From the NCBI GenBank assembly GCA_963731585.1, contig CAVSWC010000013.1, forward strand, positions 372,001 through 436,000: a stretch of 64,000 nucleotides of DNA, in the 5' to 3' direction. The DNA comes from CANKHA01 sp963731585 (GTDB taxonomy: Bacteria > Pseudomonadota > Alphaproteobacteria > Rhizobiales > Xanthobacteraceae). The notes below the pieces were generated by a model, which saw nothing but the letters and a program-made list of their open reading frames with translations, ran no database searches and was not told the DNA's origin. The translations under genes were made by a program, and so were the position numbers. This document shows positions 8,921 to 17,978 of this stretch, in pieces (the stretch's first letter is position 1; each line of letters begins with the position of its first letter).

Positions 8921-9385
8921 TCAGACTTCTTTTTCCCCCTTAAATCTCGCATAGGCCCGCCGCTCGTTCGGACCGAACAGGATCACCTCGTATTCCTCCT
9001 CACTGCCGCCCATGCCCGGCGATCCGCTGGGCATGCCCGGAACCGCAAGCCCTGTGGCCTGCGGGCGCTCGGCAAGGAATCGCTGCGCCGCTGCCGCCGG
9101 CACATGGCCTTCCAATACAAAACCATTGGCTTCCGCCGTGTGGCATGCCGCAAGATCGGAGGGCACGCCGAGCCGGCTTTTTACACTGTTGAGTTCCTGA
9201 GTTTCGATCACCTGCACCCGAAAGCCGTTCTGCTCCAGATGAGTTGCCCAACCGGTGCAGCAGTCGCAGGCCGGATCTTTATGGACAGTGATGATCGGCC
9301 CCGAAGCAGCAAATGCGCGTCCGGGAAAAAGCGCAGCAGCGGCGAGCCATTGGGTGCAGCAACGCCTGGAGACGGCCCGTGCCAT
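8921..9385 (-). CDS. DUF411 metal-binding periplasmic protein
   Basis: A 154-residue protein with a twin-arginine-like signal sequence (SRRCCTQWLAAAALFPGRAFA) and a mature DUF411 domain. VHKDPACDCCTGWATHLEQN carries the CxCC cluster, ACHTAEANGFVLEGHVPA the second cysteine/histidine group, and AVPGMPSGSPGM a Met-rich loop. Family members bind copper or other soft metals and are often found with copper-resistance genes. None is adjacent here. It ends in a charged GEKEV. The C-terminal half matches the family length (about 140-150). It faces the divergent periplasmic protein at 9696. Confidence 0.85.
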   Translation of the reverse strand: MARAVSRRCCTQWLAAAALFPGRAFAASGPIITVHKDPACDCCTGWATHLEQNGFRVQVIETQELNSVKSRLGVPSDLAACHTAEANGFVLEGHVPAAAAQRFLAERPQATGLAVPGMPSGSPGMGGSEEEYEVILFGPNERRAYARFKGEKEV

Positions 9386-9634
9386 TTTCTCTCTCTCCTG
9401 CCGGTCTTGCTTTGGGCGGAAGTTCGCTCAAGCCGCGCGTCTGAGACAGTATCCATATCAGAACCGCCCGAGCGCAGCGAATTATTGATGCCCCGGGGCC
9501 GAATGAATTTCGGCTGCGAGCCCGGTCTGGTGCCCCAGAATTGCCCAACAATTGCCGACGGATCGCCCGCCCGTGATCGCGCCAGCAGCAAGGTTGAAAG
9601 GTATCACACATTCGCGAGCGGCCAAGCGTTTCCT

Positions 9635-9660
9635 GGAACGAATTCCGTGCAGCCGCCGTA
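9635..9660 (+). promoter_or_regulatory. weak EcfG-like promoter match
   Basis: GGAAC at 9635-9639, 17 bases, then CGTA at 9657-9660: one mismatch in the -10, and at its important last base. It lies 35 bases before the ATG at 9696. Its nearness to two better sites is the main reason to note it. Confidence 0.3.
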
Positions 9661-9695
9661 GACATCGTAACAACAAGAAATTTTGGAGGCGTGCA

Positions 9696-10121
9696 ATGTG
9701 GAAGGCTGGGCTCACTGGCTTGGTAGCACTTATGATCGGTTCCTCCGTGGCTGCTGCGGGCAGCGGCGAGGAGGATTTCGGTCACGGCCAAGTTTTACTA
9801 CAATCGGGCGCAATGATGAGCCTTGCCCAGGTTTCGCGTCTTAAGTCCGTGTTGAAGCTGACTGCGTCGCAACAGCAGTTCTGGCCGGCGATCGAGCGGG
9901 CGTTCCACGAGATCAGCCAGGCGCAGGAAGCAGCCAGTTCGCAGAGCTTCGTGCAGGGCATGAAAAGCCGCGTGGCTTCGGTTGGCCTGAACGCGCTCGC
10001 GCTCCGGCGCCTCGCCTCCGCGGCCTATCCGCTGATCCGCACGCTAGACGATGAGCAGAAGCAGAGCGGGCTGGCTTTCGCCCGTTCGGCCGGCTTGCAT
10101 AGCGTGGCCGCAGCTTTCTGA
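9696..10121 (+). CDS. small periplasmic protein with Spy/LTxxQ-like segment
   Basis: A 141-residue protein, start ATG 9696 with GGAGG 7 bases upstream. Residues 1-21 are a signal peptide (GLTGLVALMIGSSVAAAG). The mature part contains LKLTASQQQFWPAIERAFHE, which resembles the LTxxQ segment of the Spy/CpxP chaperone family, then an all-alpha region ending in LIRTLDDEQKQSGLAFARS. The Spy-like protein at 16211 has the same pattern (LRLTPDQEKNWPAFE and YQSLDDSQKNRF), so the two are distant paralogs. Spy proteins hold unfolded periplasmic proteins; this role is inferred from family only. A hairpin at 10172 follows. Confidence 0.65.
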   Translation: MWKAGLTGLVALMIGSSVAAAGSGEEDFGHGQVLLQSGAMMSLAQVSRLKSVLKLTASQQQFWPAIERAFHEISQAQEAASSQSFVQGMKSRVASVGLNALALRRLASAAYPLIRTLDDEQKQSGLAFARSAGLHSVAAAF

Positions 10122-10171
10122 ACAGATAGTCAGAAAAGCAGGCTTAGCGAAGTTTAACTTGCGAAATGCGA

Positions 10172-10195
10172 CACTCCCTCTTTAATGAGGGGGTG
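10172..10195 (+). terminator. hairpin, possible terminator
   Basis: CACTCCCTC (10172-10180) pairs with GAGGGGGTG (10187-10195), one G-T wobble, over a TTTAAT loop. It follows the gene ending at 10121 but lacks a strong T-run (TTGAATTGTTTGG), and lies 23 bases before the next start. Confidence 0.4.
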
Positions 10196-10217
10196 TTGAA
10201 TTGTTTGGAGAGTGATC

Positions 10218-10496
10218 GTGCGAAAATTGGTCCTCGCCATATTCGCGGCATGGGTCATTGCCCTCCCGTCCGCAGCCGATGCGCAAGGCCGCGGCGAAGG
10301 GCAGGGACGTCCGCGCCCACAAATCCAACAAGATAGGCGCGGTGGCGGCTTCTCCGGCATGCTGAATGATATTGCAGGGGCCCGGCTCGACCGCGCCCAT
10401 GCGGACAGGCGCTCGCTCCGGCAGCCGGGCAACGGCTCGACCCGGCAGCGGGCTGGTGCGGCGCCGGTAACGGCAGGAATTCAGCGGCAGCGCTGA
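10218..10496 (+). CDS. small secreted Arg/Gly-rich protein, unknown
   Basis: A 92-residue protein with a signal peptide (VLAIFAAWVIALPSAADAQ) followed by an Arg/Gly/Gln-rich, probably disordered mature part. GTG 10218 is chosen because GGAG sits 7 bases upstream; the in-frame GTG at 10212 is too close to it. No family recognised. The strand and spacing would allow co-transcription with the Spy-like gene upstream. Its composition resembles the other small secreted proteins in this window, so the call rests mainly on the clean signal peptide and ribosome-binding site. Confidence 0.5.
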   Translation: MRKLVLAIFAAWVIALPSAADAQGRGEGQGRPRPQIQQDRRGGGFSGMLNDIAGARLDRAHADRRSLRQPGNGSTRQRAGAAPVTAGIQRQR

Positions 10497-10743
10497 GAAC
10501 TGGCGTCGCCGCCTCACCATTGAGTGCGGCCCGGCAACCGAGCAGCATTTTCATCTCGGCTCCAACGCTCAGAAGAGCAGACGCTTGCCCACGGCTGTCG
10601 GCCGGTGACGCAAAGGTCTTCGGATCGTCTCACCGGAACCCACGGCGTTCATCGACGTTTCGCGCCTGTACACCTTGCCGCAAAGCCAGGCTGGGGCAGG
10701 AACAGCAAAAGTCCATGCCATGCAGCTTGGACCTCGGGCCGGA

Positions 10744-11687
10744 ATGACGCAAATCTCCTCACGGCTCTGGCGCCGGCCTTCCGCCATCATCCGGGCCCTC
10801 CGTCTGGCGATATCAACGCTAACATGCCTCGTGCCGGCGATCGGATTGGCTGAAACTCAAACACCCGACGCCAGCAGCACAGACTCCGCCCGCTTCAACA
10901 TCTCACTCTATTTGCATGATTATTGAATCCGCGGCGGCGGCCAACCGGCTTCCACTCGACTTCTTCGCGCGTGTGATCTGGCAGGAAAGCCGGTTCCAGC
11001 CGGACGCCGTGGGTCCGCGCACGCGGAGCGGAGAGCGCGCGCAGGGCATCGCACAGTTCATGCCGCGGACTGCCCTTGAACGGGGATTGCTCGACCCATT
11101 TGATCCGATCCAGGCCTTGCCGAAGTCCGCACAGTTTCTGAGCGAGCTGCGTGCCGAGTTCGGCAGCCTGGGCCTCGCGGCCGCGGCATATAACGCCGGT
11201 CCGCAACGGTTGCGCGATTATCTCGCCGGCCAGGGCGGGATGCCGGCGGAGACCCGCGCCTATGTCTTGGCGATCACCGGTGTGTCGCTCGAGGTGTGGG
11301 CCAAAGCCGGAACAATGGATAAACCGTCCGAACCGGCCCCCAATTGCCAGCAACTCGTGGCGATTCTCAAACGCGCGCCCAACCCATTCGTCCGGGAATT
11401 GGAGCAACGGGTTGCGGTCGTGGCTTCAGCTCCCTGGGGTGTCCAGCTGAGCGCGGGCTTTTCGCGCCAGGTCGCATTGCGGAGCTACGACGCAATTGCG
11501 AAACGCCACGTCAATCTTTTGCACGGACATGACCCGAGTATTGTCGCGACTCGCTTCCTCAGCCGCGGAACCCGCACATTTTATCAGGTCCGCGTGGGGA
11601 CGAACACGCGACAGCTTGCCGAAAACTTGTGCGAAAGCATTCGCCGCGCTCCAAGGCGCCTGCCTGGTATTGCGCAACCGCTCCTGA
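10744..11687 (+). pseudogene. lytic transglycosylase with SPOR-like tail (two frameshifts)
   Basis: The central frame (10916-11655) contains a soluble lytic transglycosylase domain: FFARVIWQESRFQPDAVGP with the catalytic Glu, AQGIAQFMPRTALERGL and AAAAYNAGPQRLRDYL. A signal peptide lies in another frame just upstream (IRALRLAISTLTCLVPAIGLA, from about 10744), and one extra T near 10920 breaks the join. A SPOR-like peptidoglycan-binding end (PWGVQLSAGFSRQVALRSY, then TFYQVRVG) runs to LCESIRR. Here one extra G near 11655 throws the frame; the correct one continues LQGACLVLRNRS and stops at 11687. Restored length is about 314 residues. Such enzymes cut glycan strands during growth and division. 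Both breaks are +1 indels in otherwise perfect sequence, so sequencing error is likely. Confidence 0.75.
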
Positions 11688-11995
11688 ATGGCTGCCTCAT
11701 TTAGAACCATCAGCGCGGGTGTGCACGAAGTGTTGCATTTTTGACTCAACAGCTGCGAAAACGAGTCTCATTGCGACATCGGAATCGTTTCTGAACGAGT
11801 CTTCTAATTAAACAGCGTGGTGTCACACCGGCGCAACGAGCTTTATCCGAACAATCTCGGCTCTCATCGCAAACCGCTCATTTCAGTTTGTCAATGATCG
11901 GAGCAAAACGACAATCTGCGTTTATTGGTGACAAGACATTCGAATCAGGCCAATGATTCGTAGGGCAAGAACAACGTCGCCTTGGGGAGCGCAGC
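11688..11995. other. intergenic region upstream of mipZ
   Basis: About 300 bases, markedly more AT-rich than the flanks, with no convincing frame. TTGCATTTTTGACTC-like and TTTGTCAATGATCGGAG stretches may hold the mipZ promoter. I searched for the CtrA box (TTAA-N7-TTAA), expected for a cell-cycle gene, and found only a single TTAA half-site near 11810. Confidence 0.5.
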
Positions 11996-12862
11996 ATGTC
12001 ATCACCACGTGCAGTTCAGACGGAGGGTAGTCGGGTTATTGTGGTTGCCAACGAAAAGGGCGGCTCGGGCAAATCGACGATCGCAATTCACATCGCGGTC
12101 GCTTTGATCAAGGCGGGGCACACAGTAGCCACTATCGATCTGGACTCAAGGCAAAGGAGCCTTACCCGCTACGTCGAGAACAGACGCGAATGGGCGAGCC
12201 ATGTCGGCCAAGACCTCGGAATTCCAACCCATGTTTGTATCGGGGACCAGACTATTTCTCGCAGCGCCGAGGAAGAGGCGCTGGTCTATGACCAACTGGT
12301 TGAGGCGGTTGAGGATGTCGCCAAAAGCCACAACTTCATAGTCATTGATACGCCTGGACACCAATCGCACCTGACGTCGCAGGTGCATGCCATGGCCGAC
12401 ACGTTAATAACGCCGCTAAACGATAGCTTCGTCGACTTTGATGTCCTCGCCTCGGTCGACCCGAAGACGCTGGAACTCATTGGTCCCAGCCAGTACGCTG
12501 AGATCGTTCTGCACGCGCGCAACGAACGCAGCCTGCTGGACCAGGCTCCCACCGAATGGATTGTATTGCGTAATCGGCTCTCGATGATTTCCTCGCGGAA
12601 CAAGCGGTTGATGGGTGAAAGACTGCAAGAATTGTCGGAGCGCCTGAACTTTCGCTGCATTGACGGAATTGCCGAACGCCTCATCTTCCGCGAGTTCTAC
12701 CCGCGCGGCCTGACGGCGTTCGACGAGGTGAAGGAAACGACATTGGGAACGCGTCCGACCCTGTCGCATGCCACCGCGCGTCAGGAGGTGCAAAGCCTGC
12801 TTGATGCGATGGCGCTCAACGCGAGTGCGGGAGGCATGCCGGGAAGTCGTGACGCGGCTTGA
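11996..12862 (+). CDS. mipZ: division-plane positioning ATPase MipZ
   Basis: A 288-residue ParA/MinD-superfamily ATPase. VIVVANEKGGSGKSTIAIH (residues 14-32) is the deviant Walker A with signature lysine; TIDLDSRQRSLTRYVENR follows, IVIDTPGHQSHLT is Walker B, and NDSFVDFDVLASVDP plus WIVLRNRLSMISSRNKR are typical of MipZ rather than ParA. MipZ binds ParB near the origin and inhibits FtsZ polymerisation, so it places the division septum in alphaproteobacteria. IFREFYPRGLTAFD near the C-terminus is also diagnostic. ATG 11996 is preceded by GGGAGCGCAGC. It stands alone here, without parAB or ftsZ, as is usual. An L,D-transpeptidase gene lies convergent downstream. Confidence 0.93.
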   Translation: MSSPRAVQTEGSRVIVVANEKGGSGKSTIAIHIAVALIKAGHTVATIDLDSRQRSLTRYVENRREWASHVGQDLGIPTHVCIGDQTISRSAEEEALVYDQLVEAVEDVAKSHNFIVIDTPGHQSHLTSQVHAMADTLITPLNDSFVDFDVLASVDPKTLELIGPSQYAEIVLHARNERSLLDQAPTEWIVLRNRLSMISSRNKRLMGERLQELSERLNFRCIDGIAERLIFREFYPRGLTAFDEVKETTLGTRPTLSHATARQEVQSLLDAMALNASAGGMPGSRDAA

Positions 12863-12899
12863 CGGCTTGGGTTTTGGGAGTCGTTCGAGGCCAAGGGTC

Positions 12900-13520
12900 C
12901 TAACCGACAGCCGATGCGAGCACCACGACGTTGGTGCCGATCGGTGTGCGGTCGTATAGATCGACGATGTCCTCGTTGGTCAGGCGGATGCACCCGGAGG
13001 AAACGTTTCCGCCTATGGTCCAGGGCTCGTTGGTGCCGTGAATCCGATAGAGGGTGTCCTTCTTTCCTTGCCATAGGTAGAGCGCGCGCGCGCCGAGCGG
13101 GTTGTCAGGCCCCCCGGGCATTCCGACGCCGCTCTGCAGTTGCGTTAGATGGGGAATCACTTCGGGCCGCCGCTGCAGGATTTCCGGGGTCGGATACCAG
13201 TCCGGCCATTCCTGCTTATCGTGCACCTTGGCGACGCCCGACCAGGAAAATCCTTCACTGCCAACGCCGACGCCGTAACGCATAGCGCGGCCGCCGTCTT
13301 CCACGAAATAAAGGAAATGCTCAGACGGATCGACAATGATCGTGCCGCGCGGCTCTCGCGTGGTGTATTCGACCTCTTTACGGCGGAAGGCGGGATCGAC
13401 CTCTCTCGGGCGCGTTTGGGTTTGGGTTTGCGTTTGCGTGGTGACGCAACCGCAGAGACCCAAGGCCGCGGCAATGGTGGAGGCTCCGGTTACCACTTTA
13501 CGGCGGCTAAATAAACGCAC
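12900..13520 (-). CDS. L,D-transpeptidase (YkuD/ErfK family) lipoprotein
   Basis: A 206-residue protein. The N-terminus has a twin Arg and a lipobox-like AALGLCGC, so it is probably lipid-anchored in the periplasm. A Gln-Thr repeat (TQTQTQTQT) forms a short linker. The catalytic domain begins at GTIIVDPSEHFLYFVEDG and carries YRIHGTNEPWTIG and the active-site SSGCIRLTNEDIVDLY with the nucleophilic cysteine. These enzymes form 3-3 peptidoglycan cross-links or attach proteins to the wall. I chose GTG 13520 because AAAGG lies upstream and the signal follows directly; the frame is open to 13694, giving a less likely 264-residue form. Confidence 0.88.
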   Translation of the reverse strand: MRLFSRRKVVTGASTIAAALGLCGCVTTQTQTQTQTRPREVDPAFRRKEVEYTTREPRGTIIVDPSEHFLYFVEDGGRAMRYGVGVGSEGFSWSGVAKVHDKQEWPDWYPTPEILQRRPEVIPHLTQLQSGVGMPGGPDNPLGARALYLWQGKKDTLYRIHGTNEPWTIGGNVSSGCIRLTNEDIVDLYDRTPIGTNVVVLASAVG

Positions 13521-13741
13521 GACTGCTCGACCTTTGAAAGGTTCCTGCAGTGTTCTAGCACGGTAGTGGGGTTCTGGAAATCGCACCCCGCAACTCAGAA
13601 TCAAAGAAAATCGGCGGAAAAGCTCCGGATCGTCGGGGGAGCACGCTGAACAGAGTTGCTTGCGCAGTGTTGTGCAGCAACTAAACTGACCCACCAGGAC
13701 GCGCCGTAGCTGTGAACGGCCCGGTGGGAGGCATTAACGCG

Positions 13742-15962
13742 ATGCTTAAGAGAGGCACTTTTCCGACCGTTAAGGTGGCGCGGGCCGCGTCAGCATTGCG
13801 GCTCATGGCGCTGGCGGCAATGCCGTTGCTCATCGGCACGGTGCAATCGCGTGCCCAGCAAACGCCCAGCGTTGCGGATGATGTAATCCAAGGCACGGTA
13901 AGCAGCAGCAACGGCCCGGAAGCCGGCGTCTGGATTATCGCGGAGACCACCGAGCTTCCGACCAAGTTCGTCAAGATTGTGGTGACCGACGACAATGGGC
14001 GCTATGTGCTGCCGCAATTGCCCAAAGCCAATTACGACATTTGGGTGCGCGGCTACGGTCTCGTAGAATTCTCCCAAGACCAAGACAGTGCCGGGCAGGG
14101 TGCTCGATCTAAAAGCGGTAGTGGCGGCGAACGACAAAGAGGCAGCGGAGTATTACCCAGCGCAATATTGGTATTCGATGCTGGAGATCCCGGAGAAGGC
14201 GCTGTTTCCTGGCACCGGGCCGGGCGGCAATGGCATACCGGTCAAGCTGAAGAGCCAAGCCCAGTGGCTCGCCGTCCTTAAGACCCATTCGTGCAACTCC
14301 TGCCACCAAATGGGCAATACGGCGACGCGCAAGATTTTGCCGGCGCTTGGTACTTTTGCGAACTCGTTTGAAGCCTGGAGTCACCGGGTGCAGGTGGGCC
14401 CATCTGCCGAAAGCATGGTTCGCGGCATGGGTGAGCTCGACACGCAGCGCGCGCTTCGCCATTTCGCCTCCTGGACCGACCGGATCGCAGCGGGCGAACT
14501 GCCGAAGAGCAAACCGCCGCGGCCGCAAGGAGTAGAGCGCAACGTTGTCGTGACGCTATGGGACTGGGGTGACGCCAAAACCTACCTGCATGACGAGATC
14601 GCGACCGACAAGCGCAACCCGACCGTCAACGCCTATGGCAAGATCTACAGCGCGCCGGAGGATTCAACTGACGATCTGCCGGTGCTCGATCCGGAGAAGA
14701 ATAGCGTCAGCTACATAAAGTCGGTCCCCAAGGATCCGAACACGCCGAACACGAGCTTCATCGAGCGCGCGGGGTTCCCGAGTCTTCCCTCGCCTTACTG
14801 GGGCGCGGAGAGAATCTGGAAAAGCCAAACATCGGTACACAATCCGATGCTGGACGGCGCGGGACGCGTCTGGATGACCTCGCGCATCCGCCCGCCGCAA
14901 AACCCGGCTTTCTGCAAGGAAGGATCCGACCATCCTTCGGCCAAACTGTTCCCAATGAAAGAGGCGGGGCGCCACGTCGCGATGTACGATCCTAAAACCG
15001 AAAAGCTCGTGCACCTCGATACCTGCTTCACCACGCATCACCTTATTTTTGCGGAAGATGCCAACGATACGCTGTGGCTCTCCGGCGGCGGCGCACGCCA
15101 GCAGGTCGTCGGCTGGATCGACACCAAAAAATATTTGGAAACCGGCGACGCGGCGGCTTCGCAAGGCTGGTCTCCGATGATCCTCGACACTAACGGCAAC
15201 GGCAGGCGCGACGAAGGCTATGCCCAGCCCGACCAGCCGGTCGACCCGGCAAAGGACAAGCGCATCATCGCCGGTCTTTACGGCATCGGATACGATCCGA
15301 ATGACGGCACGATCTGGGGCTCGGTGCTTTCGATGCCGGGCGGGGTGATTCGTATCATCCCGGGAAAAAATCCTCCGGCCACCACGCTCGCGGAGTACTA
15401 CGAGGTCCCGTTCAATGAGCCGAAAGCGGCGGTGAACGGATTCGGGCCGCGCGGCGGGGACATTGACCGCAAAGGCGTGGTCTGGATTCCCCTCGCCAGC
15501 GGCCATCTTGCGAGCTTCGACCGTAAGAAATGTAACAGCCCGCTCAACGGCCCGGCTGCGACCGGACGTCATTGTCCGGAAGGCTGGACTCTGTACCAAT
15601 TCCCCGGCCCGCAGTTCGAAGGTCTGAATGAACCGGGCGCAGTGCAATCAAGCTATCAGACCTGGGTCGATCAGTTCGACACCTTCGGGCTCGGCGAGAA
15701 TGTTCCCTTCGCAACCGGCAACCTGTCGGATTCGCTGGAAGGTCTGGTGAACGGAAAGTTCGTCACGTTGCGTGTGCCTTACCCCATGGGCTTTCATGCC
15801 AAGGGTCTCGACGGACGTATCGACGATCCGAACGGCGGCTGGAAAGCCAAGGGACTGTGGTCGACTTATGCCGGCCGGGCGCCCTATCACATTGAAGGCG
15901 GCAAGGGCACCACCAGCAAGGTCGTCAAATTCCAGCTGCGGCCGGACCCGCTGGCGCAGTGA
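13742..15962 (+). pseudogene. carboxypeptidase-regulatory-like / c-type heme / beta-propeller protein (frameshifted)
   Basis: Starting at ATG 13742 (GTGGGAGG 10 bases before) the protein has a signal peptide (LMALAAMPLLIGTVQSRAQ), then an Ig-like carboxypeptidase-regulatory domain (VIQGTVSSSNGPEAGVWI, DDNGRYVLPQLPKANYDIWV). One extra T near 14070 (GAATTCTCCC for GAATCTCCC) breaks the frame; the continuing frame reads PKTKTVPGRVLDLKAV and runs to 15962. It contains one c-type heme motif, HSCNSCHQMGN, and a long propeller-like domain related to virginiamycin-B-lyase-type propellers (GRVWMTSRIRPPQ, DTLWLSGGG, GVVWIPLASGHLASF). Restored length is about 740 residues. It is probably a periplasmic redox protein of unknown substrate; heme attachment would need the Ccm system. 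Confidence 0.75.
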
Positions 15963-16210
15963 TCATGCGCTGGCGCCGACGCGTGTGCGTCTTCGGCAGC
16001 GTGCGCCCGCGCCCGCTGGTGGGTTAATGAAGTCCGGCGCTATCTTGCCGGAATTGGCTTTCGCGAGCTTTCCAATCTTTAACTTGCCGGACTTCGCCCG
16101 CGGCATACCTTGTACGGGTGGGGCGATGACAGTGCCGGATTTCGGTGAACCCGTAATCGGCACAGCGCCGATCTACGGTTAGAGCCGGTGATCGGTTATT
16201 GGAGAAGGCC

Positions 16211-16924
16211 ATGTGGAAACCCATTCTCGCCGCAACGGCGGCGCTCGCCGTCGTCGGCACGTCACTGGTTTATGCCCAGCAGCGCGATGACGGCCCCTCG
16301 CGCGGGCGCGGCCATGGTGCGGATCGTTCGGTAAATCTGGAGCTATCGCAGGAGGACCGCGCGGCCTTTACCGATGCACGTATCGCCGCGCTAAAGGCCG
16401 GACTGCGGCTGACGCCCGATCAGGAGAAAAACTGGCCGGCCTTCGAAACCGCGCTGCGCGACATCGCCAAGATGCATGAGCAACGCTCCGCAGGCCGGCG
16501 GCAGGACGAGCCGCGCGTGGGCGATCGCACTGATAATGCAGACCGCCGGGCAGACGCGGGTTCGGTCGAGCGGCTGCGCCGCCATGCCGAGATGATGATC
16601 AAGGCCGGCGAAAGCCTCCAACGCCTCGCCAACGCGCAGGAGCCGCTCTACCAGAGCCTCGACGACAGCCAGAAGAACCGCTTCCAGATCCTGTCGCGTG
16701 TCCTCCGCCATTCCTACTTCGCGCAGATGCGAGGACATGGCGACATGATGCAAGACCACCACGGCATGATGCAACGCCACCACGGCAGGATGGATGGCGA
16801 GCGCGGCATGATGCGTCGCGACCGGGACCGCGACGGCGAGGACCGCCGGGGCTCGCGCGGCATGCGTGGCGGCGACCGGGAACGCGGCGGTGGAATGATG
16901 GACGGCATGGGCGAGCGGCTCTAA
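16211..16924 (+). CDS. Spy/CpxP-family periplasmic chaperone (LTxxQ)
   Basis: A 237-residue protein with signal peptide (ILAATAALAVVGTSLVYAQ). LRLTPDQEKNWPAFETALRD is the LTxxQ-type repeat of Spy/CpxP, repeated more weakly as LYQSLDDSQKNRFQILSRV. Spy-family proteins are ATP-independent chaperones of the periplasm, often induced by envelope or metal stress. The last 60 residues are rich in His, Met, Arg and Asp (MMQDHHGMMQRHHGRM), a plausible metal-binding tail not found in E. coli Spy. ATG 16211 has GGAGAAGG upstream; an ATG at 16199 is less well placed. A terminator follows at 16944. Related to the shorter protein at 9696. Confidence 0.8.
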   Translation: MWKPILAATAALAVVGTSLVYAQQRDDGPSRGRGHGADRSVNLELSQEDRAAFTDARIAALKAGLRLTPDQEKNWPAFETALRDIAKMHEQRSAGRRQDEPRVGDRTDNADRRADAGSVERLRRHAEMMIKAGESLQRLANAQEPLYQSLDDSQKNRFQILSRVLRHSYFAQMRGHGDMMQDHHGMMQRHHGRMDGERGMMRRDRDRDGEDRRGSRGMRGGDRERGGGMMDGMGERL

Positions 16925-16943
16925 GCCGAGCACCAGACGCAAA

Positions 16944-16968
16944 GCCGCCGGCGAACCGGCGGCTTTTT
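16944..16968. terminator. terminator between convergent genes
   Basis: GCCGCCGG (16944-16951) and CCGGCGGC (16956-16963) form a perfect stem over CGAA, flanked by AAA and TTTTT. It can serve the Spy-like gene (+) and the methyltransferase gene (-). Confidence 0.85.
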
Positions 16969-17002
16969 GTTCAGCTGGATTCTGCGTTGGAGCTCGCCGC
17001 GT

Positions 17003-17884
17003 TTACCCCGGGTTGATGGCCGTTACCCTCCAGGAGCTGGAATCCATCATCACTCCGTTCGGACCGAGATGCTTGGCGAGCTGCGCCTTCAGCGCCTGCG
17101 CGATTTCATCATGCCGGTCTTCCGCCAGCTTGCCCGCCTCGCGATAGACCTCGCCCGCCGGCCCAAGCGCGAGCTGGAAGGCGACGGCATCGTCGAGGTC
17201 CTTGCCGACGAAAACCTGGGCATCGATCCGCTCGAATTGGATGTCCTTGTAGCCGGCGATTTCGAGCTGCTTGGTCACCACGCCGGTGTCGGCCATGGAG
17301 AAGGGACCGGGGCCGCAGGTCTGCGCGTTCTCGCCCGGCGGCGGCAGAGAGCGCAGTACGACCTCCTTGGCCGAACCGAGCCAGGGATTATCCTTGATGC
17401 CGCGCCAAACGATCATCGTCATGATGCCGCCCGGTTTGAGACTTTTGCGCATATTGCGCAGGCCGGCGACCGGGTTTTCGAAAAACTGCGTGCCGAAGCG
17501 CGAGAAGCAGAAATCGTGGATCGGTTCGAACGGATAGGTCTGCACATCCTCTTCCAGAAAGGTGATGTTGCTGATCCCCGCCGCCTTGGCGTCCTGGCGG
17601 CCGAATTCCAGGAAACCGTCGCAGCAGTCGATCGCCAGCACCGAGCCCGAGGGGCCCACGATCTTGGCAAGCTTTATCGCGGTGTCGCCAAAACCGCAGC
17701 CGACGTCCACCACCTTGTCGCCAGGGCTGACGCGGAGCGTGGGAAAGATCGCTTCGCTGTGCAGCGTCAACCCGTCGACAATGATGTGCTTCCAGCGGAC
17801 GAACTTTGGAACCAGGACCTCGTTCCAGAAATCGACATACTGGTTGCGAGGCGGCTCACTCTGCACGGTTTCCTGCACGGACAT
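17003..17884 (-). CDS. class I SAM-dependent methyltransferase
   Basis: A 293-residue protein with a Rossmann methyltransferase fold: DKVVDVGCGFGDTAIKLA (motif I), VLAIDCCDGFLEFGRQDAK (motif II), ITFLEEDVQTYPFEP, then FSRFGTQFFENPVAGLRNM and LKPGGIMTMIVWR (post-motif and motif III). The resemblance is to ubiquinone/menaquinone-type or sterol-like small-molecule methyltransferases. The substrate cannot be told from sequence. ATG 17884 is preceded by CAGGAGCGCCCC; an upstream in-frame start at 17935 lacks this. The MFS transporter gene lies 94 bases upstream on the same strand, so the two may be co-transcribed. Confidence 0.85.
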   Translation of the reverse strand: MSVQETVQSEPPRNQYVDFWNEVLVPKFVRWKHIIVDGLTLHSEAIFPTLRVSPGDKVVDVGCGFGDTAIKLAKIVGPSGSVLAIDCCDGFLEFGRQDAKAAGISNITFLEEDVQTYPFEPIHDFCFSRFGTQFFENPVAGLRNMRKSLKPGGIMTMIVWRGIKDNPWLGSAKEVVLRSLPPPGENAQTCGPGPFSMADTGVVTKQLEIAGYKDIQFERIDAQVFVGKDLDDAVAFQLALGPAGEVYREAGKLAEDRHDEIAQALKAQLAKHLGPNGVMMDSSSWRVTAINPG

Positions 17885-17978
17885 GGGGCGCTCCTGGCTG
17901 GCGGATTCTGGCGCATTCTGACGCGGCGCCAGCAAAGGGCAATAGGGCTTAGGCCTGTGCGCTGTTGCGAATGCCGTT

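Noticed and set aside
15963..16163. 66-codon minus-strand frame rich in Lys/Gly/Pro
   Set aside because: No ribosome-binding site, no signal or domain; probably the control region of the Spy-like gene.
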